Of a stretch of 64,000 nt of DNA, positions 33,813-45,800 are shown piece by piece (position 1 is the first letter of the stretch; every line of letters begins with the position of its first letter). The notes beneath the pieces were generated by a model. That model was not told the origin of the DNA, searched no databases, and worked only from the letters and a program-made list of their open reading frames with translations. The position numbers and the translations under genes are program-made. The DNA lies in NCBI RefSeq assembly GCF_964204865.1, contig NC_135254.1:19163001-19227000 (forward strand). Reading direction: 5' to 3'. Origin of the DNA: Styela clava (taxonomy: Eukaryota; Chordata; Ascidiacea; Stolidobranchia; Styelidae).

Positions 33813-36800
33813 TCAAAAGTTTGCAGATTTTACCGGGTTTATAGCTGTTGACCTTCGCAACCTTTTCTTTACTGGCTTCAGCTTACTGTAAGCTCCGGCT
33901 AATCCAACGGCTGCAAATTGCATTTTATAACCAGCAGTTCCAGCACCCCCGCTTGATCCTATATAAAAAGACGTTGAATTTCACTCTATTTTCTTTTATA
34001 AATAGCACAGAAGAAGTCGGATATATAATAAAAAAAATAAAAGTAATAAATTGAATACCTTCCAGAACCAATCCACCGATTTCTGCTTGTAACTCTTTTG
34101 CAATAGCATCAAGCCCGGCAAAATTCTGTGCCATAAATACGCGATTATCGTCGGCCGCATCTCCATTTGCTATCAGCTAAATTGAAAAATTAGTGTCAAG
34201 TCATTACTAAGAATATCTTTTGAATTCATCTTCCACAATAATATGGTGAATAGTATTAATATATATTGCTCATTTCAGATTCTTTTGTCCTTCTATACAC
34301 ACTATTTATTTGAAGTTTTGCTATACTTCAACAATATATTAATTGAAATAACAGTATCGAACGAGAATATATGTATATGTGTAACGCAAGTTTTATTTAC
34401 TCTTAATTCTGTTCTGTTCACTTTCTTCGCACCACCAACTCCGACGGCGTAGGGTATTACGCCAATATCCCTCAACTTTTCTGCATTCCCAGGTACGTCA
34501 TCTTTGTCGGATGCTCTGTAAAAAATCTAATTGTACCAATGATCAAAATTGAGGGACATAGATGAGAATTTCCAATAATATTTGTAAAAGAAATCAATTA
34601 GGAACCAGTAGCATAAACGCGGGCATGAAATTCAATTTGTGCCTGAACAGTCTGAGTGCCCAAAACATGTTTTCCTCTTACCGCTGGTGACCCATGCGTT
34701 GTTAGCAGATTTCAAAGCTATACGGAATACGTTTAGGTGCGGGTGGACTTCTGAAATGAACGATTGGTCGGCTACAACCTTCTCCGTTCATCATGGCGAC
34801 ACTGATGAAATCAGTATCCTGATTCATTCCCAGCAAATTTGTTTACGTTACTTACTTTCCGTCGGTGAGTAAAACCATAACTTGTTTTGTTGTCGGCTTG
34901 TTGTAGTTTGGCGTATTCTTGAAATCAACAGCTACCTTTTCCAATGCTTTACCAGTAAATGTCGTGAATCCTTGCAACGTAATTTTATCAACCGCAGACT
35001 GTAAAAATCTTAAATTTATTACACATTTTTACTATAAATTAGTTCTACTTGCATGTCTTCTAAAGTCCTGAACACTCGTCAGATTTTTGAAATATTGTCT
35101 TAGCAGGAGAGTGCACGATTTCCCAAAACAGACTTTCAGTCCTCTTGAATTAGTCCAGACAGGATTTTTCATAAAAAATTCATAATGCAATATAATTATT
35201 ATTGCATGTGTTAATAGTTTTACTCTTTTGTGCAATCAGATACAACAGTAATCGGGTATATTTTTATCTTTTCCTCTTGCCATTACGTAAAACTTATTCA
35301 TATTCTTATTAATAAACCTATTCATTCAGAACTAACACATAGTTTGCATAGCACCCTGCAGACGAACACAAGCAGGTAACCTACGATTTTGGCTATTTAA
35401 TCAGCGGCTGGAAATGGAATGATGTTTAAGCATAGTCCCCAAAAAATATCACCGAATTAGATTTTGTATGGCTGAGGCAATAGTCCAACGACAGCTTGCC
35501 ATTTTGACGTTTATCGATATAAATTGTGGGGGTTGGAGTCAGGGTGGAAATATCAGACTTTCAATAGTGATATAGGAATCTTAACAGTCCATCATAGAAG
35601 GCTTACATATGACAAAGTTATTCTCATCTAAATTTGGGTTTATCGTTAATTTGGAATAAGAGTCGGAATCAAAAATTTATCAACCTCAAGTCCCTGCAAC
35701 GACAATAACAACAACTACTCGAGACGGCGGAGGGTCTAACAGACCTTTCTAACATAACCCTCGCGGTAATAAAAACTGCGAATAGAATACGACAGGAAAG
35801 ATAGGCCCATAAGACGGCTTAATCATATGGTGAACCACAGCCTCTTTTACGGTTACCAGTCCAAGTCGTATATAGGATTATTAGTTATTTGCCAGTTATT
35901 TTTTTTCGGAAGCATGGACTTCCGCGATACACGCAAAGTTAGCAAAGGAATAGCAACCACGTTTATAAAGACTACCTGACAAGTCGACCAATAATTTAAA
36001 ATGATGTTTTAAAAATGTTTATGTTTTTTTAATTTTTACTGATAATCTGTCCCAAATAGTCCAGCCTGAATTACAACTTTCAGAAAAGATTTAATTTCTG
36101 CGAGACTAACTACTCATCCTTCGTCTATGCATTTGTACTGGTGGAACCATAGAAAATACATGTTATTCTAATTTTTAATGGTTTTTTGAAAAGATTCAAA
36201 ATAAATTTTTTACAGTTCTATACAAATAAGATAGATATTGATAGTATTTTCGAGTTTTAACTTTGAATTTTTGCCTATTTTTTTTTTACTTGATTTGGGT
36301 TCAATGCAGGACTAGAAGGTTGCTATGATGGTCACGCTCTGGACTTACGTTTTAAGTAACGTACTCATTGGCTTAGTTAATATAAAATTAAGCAATAAGT
36401 TAACGAAAGGCAAGTATCGTGACGGTATTCAGCTTCGTGCAGTGTCTAATTAATTACTTACAGAAAACGCAGCATATGTTTTGTATTCTCCTATTTTGAT
36501 GTGTGTCACGATCCAAGGCTGGCTGGTAATTGGATATCTGAAAAATAAAATTCGTAAAGAGAATAACCAGAAAATAAAAATGTATTTTGATACTATCACA
36601 ACATATCGAATTTCATATATATAATTTAATTTTAATCGGTTTGCCGCATTCCTGTAGATACGAGATGGTTACAAAAACGTGATGATGCAAAAATATTGAA
36701 CTCAGTGACCCACTCTTAAAGTAAACCATTCTCACTCTGCTGGCGGATACTCTTATGTACATACCTATCAGAATAATGAGAGTATTGTACCACGCCTACA

Positions 36801-38997
36801 GTAACCCCGCCTTTTTCGATGTTCAATTTCCTTGTGATATCATTCACCCATTGTTTGACAGTTACAAAATTGTCTTTTCCCACTGAACTTGATCCATCCA
36901 ATACAAATAAAACTTCGACATCTGTGGTTGGACAACCTGTTATAAATGTGGAATGATTCATTTAAAACGCATTTTTGGAAAATTAAGCTTTTGTTCAAAT
37001 AAGATTATGAAAAATGAGAAAGATGGACAATTCTCATTCTGATATTAAAAGGTTTTTGATTGCAAACATATTGTTAATGGAGTTAAACTAGTCAAAGGAA
37101 GCAGCTTATGAAGACCAAAATAAAATGCGTACATCATTCTAACAGATTGACTAGTACTTAGCAATAGAATGAACGGAAGAAAGGCTTATGCCGCTGAAAT
37201 CTACACATTGTTCAATTCTGAAGTTTCATCAGATTATAACTGAAAGATTTATAAAAACGCTATGAAGTCATCTATTTTGCACTGACATGTACATAGCCTA
37301 CATACTCAGTGATTTTGTCTCTTTGTTTTGTTGCCATGTTGAACCAAAATTTGTTGATTTATAACAATATCCGGGACTATATCTCAAATCTCCACAATCT
37401 TGTGCCCGAGTTGTTGAACATGCCTAAATAAATAAAACATAAAGATTTCATTTTAAACAATCGATGCGGTATCAATAACTCGTGTAAATTGAATACTTCA
37501 AAATTGAGGACCGATTGGGGAACAATTATTCTTTGGTGTTATCATGAGATTTTGCGTTCTTGGCCTTCATAGGAGATAAGTGTGTGACTGGAAATTTTAT
37601 CGTATAAATGATTTACATCTGTAATTTCCGATGTATTAGTGAATTCAAAGTCATGCATTTGGACCAATTAACTGGTATCACAACAACCAATCTTGGCTGG
37701 TAACCAGACCGGCCTGGTTTGCACTGTGACATTAGCTCGTTTTCGAAGTCCCAGGATAGATATTATCATGAGTTTGAAACGTGGGTTCAGAACAATTAAG
37801 GTCGATAGGATGAATACGCAGATTTCTTCACGCTGTTTCATTTATAAAGCTAACATTACAATTAACACACCTGTGCATCTCCCGTGGGAGTTGTTGGTAC
37901 GAACATTCCAAAACCATCTCCCACTTGCGGATTTGCGGGATGGGCAGGTCTACATTTCGGGGGAACACGTTTAACAAAGGTAGGCTTGACATCACAAGAA
38001 AGAATGCTTCCTTTAGCCCCTGTAAAAAATTAAAAAATAAGACCTTGCGACGGCGTCGCATAAACTACTCATAAGTAGTTATCCGTGATTAAATCAATGT
38101 AAAGAATGGACAAGATTAACGTTACTGGGGTACCGATATTAGTCAACAGTACATTGAGTAAAGTACGTCATTGCTATATAATACGATTATATATGGAAAT
38201 TTTCTACACGCCCTCCTTGTGCAAGTATATACTGTATAAAATAGATAAATGATGTGACTGACGAGGTCTCACCTTGGTTTACCTTTGCGCTCGTGTCCTG
38301 TAAACCGGGTAATGCTGGATCAGTCATTTTGGGGGAACCGATTGTCATACTGGAATAAACAAGATAAAACTACATGTAAGATTTGTATAATTACCTGAAA
38401 TATATATATATAAGAGATAACGACAATTTTTCATTTTTTAGGTTAATTCCTCGAGAGTTTGTTCATACTACAGCATAGTCATCCTGGTCTATGTTATTCT
38501 CAATTTGTTCCAATTCTAGCCTTTGAAACTTTCAGTAAACCTTAAAATACTATGTTCCGTGAATTGCCTAGGAAATCATAGCAAATTCTACAATATATTC
38601 TAGATGTACAATGTCTAAATCGTACGATCTTTGTACACAAATTTGCCTTTTCTTAATAAATAAAATATTATACTGGATACAATAACTCAATAGTGAAAAT
38701 TAATATTTTCATAAGAACAGTTCCACTTCGCTCTAATTATGTAAATGAATATGTAATTTCAATATCAGTTTACCTTATGGTCCCATCTTTCTTTGTAAAT
38801 AAGTTAAAATCGTATCCATAGAACGAACTCTTCGCTGTATTTGGAAGTTGAGGAGGAGTGCCGGACCCCAATTGCTCCACCACAGGTGATACCATATACC
38901 TTGCTGTTTTCTCGTCCAAAGCCAAATTGAATCCATAGATTTTCAAAATTAAACATGCAAATATCAATGATTTACATATCAAAATATTATGTGGCAT
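33813..38997 (-). CDS. Copy C: truncated integrin alpha-I-like secreted protein, 445 aa
   Basis: Ten exons in phase (1338 nt): 38774-38997, 38273-38349, 37871-38019, 37306-37423, 36765-36936, 36462-36537, 34856-34998, 34401-34515, 34059-34176, 33813-33958. Start MPHNILICK; signal peptide to about residue 22, then FNLALDEK...FYGYDFNL. Blades 1-2: MTIGSPK, GSILSCDVKP, ACSTTRAQDCG and SPGYCY. The I domain begins about residue 190 (CPTTDVEVLFVLDGSSSVG): MIDAS DGSSS, Thr of FTTFTG and LLTDG are all present. It ends DDNRVFMAQNF...LVLEG, the usual last helix. The tail after an intact donor (33886) reads SKLKPVKKRLRRSTAIN and stops at 33813-33815. Same exon lengths as copy B. No membrane anchor or beta-subunit-binding leg is encoded. 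Integrin homology is clear; secretion is inferred. Confidence 0.87.
35795..35935 (-). repeat. SINE family 1, partial, minus orientation (intron 6 of copy C)
   Basis: Shares CCCATAAGACGGCTTAATCA, TATGGTGAACCACAGCCTCT and TTCGGAAGCATGGACT with the reverse complement of the SINE at 55051. Degenerate, with no tRNA-like head seen. Confidence 0.65.
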
Positions 38998-41900
38998 TTT
39001 GCCTGTGTGATCCGTAGATTTCAACCGTCTGTGTCAGCGGATCTGTGGTATCCACGAATCGTACAATTCCAAATGACTCTTGTTTCGATTGACGTAGGAT
39101 TACTGTATATCCTTCCCCTTTTTTCTTACTAATTTAGGTCGGAAGTGTCACGTCTTTGTTCTCTATATTAATCTAGGATGCTGCTGATGTAATCATACCA
39201 TGTATAGACATTCGAGTCTCATCATTGCCTCCGTATGTTCCATTAGTTTCTGGAACGTGAGATAACAAAAATGGATTTGAAGATTAGATTGGACTTTTGC
39301 GCCATCAAAGACAAACACACCGTTCCCAGTAACAAATAAATACATTCCAAGACCACATGCAATTCTTTTTAATCGAGTTTATACTATTCTAGAAAATTAC
39401 AACTAATAAATTTGAGGATAGAATAAAGTAATTCGCAATATAATGTGTAATTAATAGAAGCATCAAAACGTCTGAAGCGCATATAATGTAGCACAGTGCT
39501 TCCTAATCTTTTTTCAATAAATTCCTCAGCTCGCCTATTTTGGAACTCTTTATTCCTTCCACACTGTCATAAAAACTACTTTTTCAATCTGTAAAGTTTT
39601 GATGGTCACAAAACGCACTTGTTTTATGTAGTAGTTAGGGAACGCTCATTTTGATAGTTTAGTGCAGTGGTTCTTGACTGTGGCGAACCTGCCGAACCCC
39701 TACTTTATTTTGCAAGCTTTCGCCAAACCCTACCGTTAAAGGGGGAAGTTAATATTGTGCAAGTTTATACAAAAAGAAACCTCATATTGATAGAGCATAA
39801 ATTTATGACGTTATTGTTGAGCATAGGTAGAGGTTCTAGGTTTAAATTCCAAGGACAAGCATTGTCGAACCACCACCAGTATCCGACTAAGTCTCTTTCA
39901 TCGGTTGACATATTTCATAAAATACCTCAGATATCGATACACAGTGACGAAATATCTGCCGCAGTATACTTGCTGTGAAAAAGATAACCATACCAGTGGT
40001 TACCAGCCGGGGGCCCGTGGTCTGGCAAGAGGACAACAGAACAGTTTAGGGGTCACAATACTACGCGTCAGATTGATTTTAATTCCTTTCCAAATTCTTG
40101 AGTTCCGCTAGAATTACCCCACAGCTCTTGCCACCAGAAACGTCAAATTTGAGGAGTCGTATTTGGGTATTGTTTCAATTCTTAGTTTTGCATGAGGCGC
40201 TCCGACACCGGTTCGTAAAATTGAAAATGTCAAACAAAGTAACAAATTATTGTGCGAATTTTTTCTCAAATTTTACCAAGGGATTATTATTTGACTAGTA
40301 GAATTGCCATTATTGCTGATATATTGAATTAATAATTTGAACTTATTCAGGATTCACGCAATGTTTTTGCCGGGTTTTTATTCACTATTTAATACGACAA
40401 TAAAACAGGCACGATAGAAAGTAAAATCATAAGAAGATCAACCACCGTCCTCATAGATATCCGCATTCCGGCGTCAGAAATGGTAATATTGTTAGTTTAA
40501 AATTGGAACAGGTAATTTACAAACGGTGGGGAGAAAGATCAAAGCCTGCGCAAAAGATAAAAATCGAAATAAAATCCCGAATTCACTCCTTAATAGCTGT
40601 CTTTAACATGTGTCGCCGATATGCACGCATAGTTCTCCCAGTATTATAAAGTCAAACTTCGACGTTTGCCGTTGTGTAATAATTGGTAAAAAAAGAGGAC
40701 GGGTGGAAACAGCTCATCAACATTAGAATGTCCTGCGTTCTGGATGCCTGTTGTATATATACTAAAAATGACTAAATATTCGACAATTCGAATTATTCGA
40801 TTCAAAAAAATATTCTACGTTTGCCCTCCCTTGCGATCTGTAATCACGCCAGTAATCTGGCGAAACAAGTGGTAGTCCAAACACTGATGCAATGAAACTT
40901 AATAAAACCTTCATTAAATTTAGTAAATTGCACTTCTTCACGAAAGCGTGGTAGAATTGACGATTATTTCATATCTCGAACAAAAAAACGGTTAAACGAA
41001 TAGTTTCTGCAGACTGAAAAGTCGAATAAGCGTTTCGACATAGTGAATGCTATGATCATTGCCATCAATATATGTTCGGGCCTTGCACGAGGTATCATAA
41101 CGTGAAAAGATACGTCCAGTGGTTTATAACAACTTTAAACCAATATAGTGTTTTTAGCAATAATAAATAATTGTTGTGATGAAATGCAGTTTACGGTGCC
41201 CCTTCCATTCCTCTCGCAAGTGGCGACAATACAACTATTGAATGATTTTGGCAATGGGAGAAGCGTATTGAATTGTACCTGAAAAGAATTAGGTTGTGCA
41301 AAAGTGAGAATACCTGTGATAATAATAATGGTATAACGTGGAAGGGCGAGCAGAACCGAAGCGCGAGATGAACAAAAAAGGTTGGGAACCACTGATGCAA
41401 CTTCTGCGCTCAGTGCGAATTTGAACCTTTGCAGTTGGTTGGCTGCATATCTAACATTCAGGCATCCGTCGAACCTAGTCTACTTATGATGCACGTTTCA
41501 CTAGATTGCAAGACAGTCGTCATAAAGGTATTAAAGACTTATATGGAACGACAGCTACTTTGCTTTCGGCATTACCAAAGTAAATCAAGATGGCCTAGAA
41601 TCGTGAACAGAGAGCGGACCATGGGTGGCTAGAAGGAGAAAGATACCGGAAGCAAAAATTACAACTATGGAGATTCGGAATGATCTTTTGAAATAGGATG
41701 GCAAGTGAATCCATCACCCAGACATCATATAACCTGGATGCAAGGATCAAAGCATTGTACATTACCTTACGGAAATAGAGATATCGTATTACTCATATTA
41801 AGGACGAATGATGGTATTTTCAAGCAAATCTGCTACCATATTCTTTGCTGCGAATTCTAGTATTCAGTGAACTTCAAACACTTCTTGTTCCATATTAATT

Positions 41901-42896
41901 CATGTATACTTTCTTGATATTCTCAACTTGTGCATTACATTGAGCTACATTTCATTCGTACTTTTCGAATTAGGTGAAGTGCACGCAAATAATGAGCTTG
42001 AACCCCCGAATTAATTTTCGCTAATTACCGAAGACAAAATCCAATTTCTCTATGATTACTTTTTTCAAAACAACACTTTCATAACAAAAGAAAGATGTTG
42101 AAAATCGACACAAGGATATGTACAAAGTCAATGGTCCAATAATAAGCCGCCAAGAAAGCAATCCAGGCATTAATAAAAAAGTAAAATCTGATGCAAGATA
42201 GCAGCTATTTTGATATTGCCAGGCCACATTTTTACATTAACTGACAAATCTTAAACATTATGTAGCAAAAGCATTGAATATTTTATCAATCTGAACCTGT
42301 TATAATAAATTCCGCCGAATTCCATAGTTTGCTACAAATGGGTAGGTTGCTACAAACCCAAATAGGAATAAAATATCGGTATTCCTTATTGACTGTTACT
42401 GTAGCGTTTCAAACTAATCCCAAAAAAGTAATCGCCACACTAGCATTAAACATTGAAAAAGGTGAAAGTATTTCGTCAATATATACATCCAATAACACTC
42501 GATCATACAACAAGGCTGTCCATCTTCCACAATCGCCTATTTTTCCAGCAAAGACCCTTCAATTAAAACTAGCCAGAGGAGGAATTGAGAGTGACCACTA
42601 ACACAAGCTAAAATCTATATATCGGTTTTGTCTTTTCTAAACAGATTTCAGTAGACGAGATTTGAAACTATTCAAGTCAACATTATCAAGAAGTAGTAGA
42701 TGGGAGGCAATTCCAAAAAGCGAAAACACGTAGGTGATGTGTCTGCAAATTGTCCGATCAAATAATAAAAACTAGACCTAACAAATTGAAATTCTTCACA
42801 TCATCAAAAATTTTATCCGAGTAGTGTAAACGTATTAGGAGACTTTACATAGCATTGTAATGCCCTTATAAGCAATTATGCTTTAGGGTATTTTCT
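38998..42896. other. Intergenic stretch between copy C and PRPF38B
   Basis: 5' flank of copy C and 3' flank of PRPF38B. It contains hAT-like termini (listed at 39665-41394). Open frames at 41429-41632 and 42329-42601 have no recognisable domain and no obvious splice partners. No RNA gene was identified. Confidence 0.45.
39665..41394. mobile_element. hAT-like termini, possibly two overlapping or nested elements
   Basis: CAGTGGTTCTTGACTGTGGC at 39665 and CAGTGGTTACCAGCCGGGGG at 39994 are two left-type ends. AGGTTGGGAACCACTG ending at 41394 is a right-type end that mirrors either one. The flanking octamers do not match (AACCATAC or GTTTAGTG versus ATGCAACT), so the pairing is unsure. No transposase recognised. 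Confidence 0.4.
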
Positions 42897-45800
42897 TCAT
42901 CTAGACCTGTGCGAATGTTCTTTTCGTCTTTCATCACGATCTCTGGATCTTTTTCTCTTGTGTTCCCTGGAGCGTGATCTGAACAACATAAGAGAATTCA
43001 AGAATGTGACTGTTTCAATCCAATGTGAAGTTTTATAGTACAAATAGAGAATATGTATCCAAATAAACCAGTATTCAAGAATATTCCCTTTTGAATGTCC
43101 TGAATGAATTAAAAAGAACGTAAAAAATATTTTTTTTCATTAATGGAATGTGAAATTTTGCAGAAAACAGTTATCTTCAGTAACTACATTCGTAAAAAAA
43201 TTATATCTTTCAACAAAGAAGATTTCAGTTTCTCATGAACACCCAATTCACAGAGTGTAATGCAATAAAAACGAATAATCAAATAAACGAACCGACTGCG
43301 ATGCTTATGACTTCTTTTATGTGACCCACTCCTACTTCTTCGTCTTCTTTCCCTATCCCTGAAAAATAAAAAAAATATTGAAGACTCTGGATTATCTTAG
43401 TCGCATTACTTAAGTTTAAACAACCTCAAATATATATTTTAAATGACAAAAGCGGGCATCTGCATATCTATGATAGAAATTTCAGAATATTTTTTATATA
43501 TTCAGCGATATTGATGGGTAAATGAACAATTTAAGGTGCTCAGAAGTGTGGGTAGTGTACTGTGTACCAATACAGAGGTAACTAAATTTGCTCGCCTACT
43601 TTACATCAAGTTGTGTAAAGGGACTGAAGCCTATTGGCATGGGGTATATTCACTTGGCTGACACAAACAGTCTCGAACTCGTAATAGGACTAAAACAAGG
43701 AAAATCGGAATAAAATTATGGCCTAACCCTAACCTGGTACAAACACTACGGGAGTACTGTTTAAAGTCTAAACAACCTCAAAATTGAATGTACCAGTAAT
43801 TATATATATTGACAAAAACGGTTATCTGCATATCTATGATAAAAGTTTCAGAATATTTCCGATATATTCAGCAATATTGATATGGAAATAAGCAATTTAA
43901 AATATTCATAAGTGAAATACCTCAAAACGATTATGAAACAAATAAATGCAATAGGATAGCGTTTGCATATTCCTTTAGGCTTTAGGCCTCAATAGTTCCA
44001 AATAGATAACTCATATGCAGGAAGCATTAAATATGTAACTAAATACCGTTCTGAGTTCTGACTTCTGTTCTGACCATCAAACTTTCATATTTATTATAGT
44101 GTTATACATATACATACAGCCCAAGCAATGCAAAAAGAGTTTATCGGAATCAAAATTTGTATTTTTTTTTACAAAGAAGAGTTTTATATAAATGTTTCAC
44201 CTTGAACGACTACGCTTCGATCTTTTATGGTCATTATAATCACGTCTGTCCCTATCTCTGTCATGTGAGCGTCTTCTGGAATGCTTACGATCTTTAGAAC
44301 GAGATCGTGATTTTTGCCTGCAACATAAAGTATATATATCAGTTAACAAAAGCATTATTCTAAAAATTTGAAAATTTTACTTATCTATCTTATATATTTA
44401 CAACACGAATATCCTATACCTAATATATTTAATATGGTTAAATCTATTCAGTGGTTTTTACCCATTCGATTTCCACCGTCTGTACAGACCTGGTCCTCTC
44501 CACTTGCTGACTGCGGCTTCGACCTGGATTTTGGTCATAACTGAAATAAATATAAAAATTAGGTAAATTGAACCAATATTTAGTTGAATAGCTTGTCATA
44601 ATAACAACTGTTCAAAATGATTCCTCAAGCTCTTAAAAAAAATGAATCCGTGGTTCACAGTAGCAGCAAAGTGAACAACCATCAATCATAGTAGTAATAA
44701 ATGAAACAGAAATAAAGTTATTATGAATTTTCAACTGTTGACGCCACAGCCCACGAGTAAACTATATTACTAAGACACCTACCTACCTTCTATTTGATTC
44801 GTAGTCTCTGTCTTCTACACCTTGACTTTTGCTTCTTGCTTCCCATTTTTGAGTCATCATTCTAGCCTATAAGCAATTCAAATATTGTCATCATACATTA
44901 TCATTAATAACAAGTCTGTTGACTATATTAATGTAATACAGTAAATCAATCTGTTGTTGATTAATTACAACGGATGAAATGTCAAGTGCCGAACAAGAAG
45001 CACATTGAAAAATTAGACAGTGGACTGCTTGCTGTCTCAATTCTGATCACCTTGCACTGGGTAACAGGTTCGAATTTCCATTGGGGAAAACTATGATGTG
45101 CAAGAAGATTGCTGGTTCATGTAACCACTGATCGATTACAGCAGGGTGTGCAACCTTTAATACAGGAGGGCCAGATACAAATAACTGAGTGAAACTGCGG
45201 GCCTTCCCTCTATTTAACATAGGCTTTCTAGTAGTTGCGACGAGCATAAAAATTTAGGTTATTATTCCTATGACATGTGTTGTTAGCTTCGCACAAGCTA
45301 GCTGTTCGGGCATTGTAACGTCATAGGCATAGATAATAAATTGGGCCCAGGTTGGAATTACTCGCACGTACCAGATTAAACTAAATTAAAAATTCGTTTC
45401 GCAGGCGGCACATCATTGAAAATCGGCACTTCTTCGCGGGCCGCACAATTTTTCTATGTGGGCCACAGGTTGCACACCTGGATTATAGCATCGTCCATGC
45501 ATCCAAAGGAATAACTGGTTAACTAATACCCAATATGTACCAGTAACCTAATGAGAGGGTGTGGAATGCCATACGCTTAAGCTGTCATACCTCTCCCTGG
45601 AATTAATATGGGAATTTTATCATGTCAGACATGTTTTAAACCTGACATGGGCAAACTACGGCCTGTGGGCCAAATCCAGCCCACCTGACGCCGTCACAAC
45701 CAAACCTAAGCGAAATTTTGATGTTTCAGTTAAAAAAGCTCAAGTAATTTGTTGAGATTGTGATTAAATTTAGTTTTGGCACGAGACTCACTGTTTTCCA

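Noticed and set aside
36716..36961. Reading copy C's I-domain exon as a stand-alone vWA protein starting MNHSTF
   Set aside because: The Met lies in the intron before a good acceptor (36937); the exon joins in phase to upstream integrin exons instead.
42329..42601. 90-codon + strand frame upstream-facing between copy C and PRPF38B
   Set aside because: No homology recognised, no Kozak-like context or splice partners; kept only as part of the spacer description.
44461..44540. Longer version of PRPF38B exon 7 ending at ATGG|GTAAAA
   Set aside because: It breaks phase with exon 8; the CCAG|GTCTGT donor keeps the Arg/Ser-rich frame to the stop.
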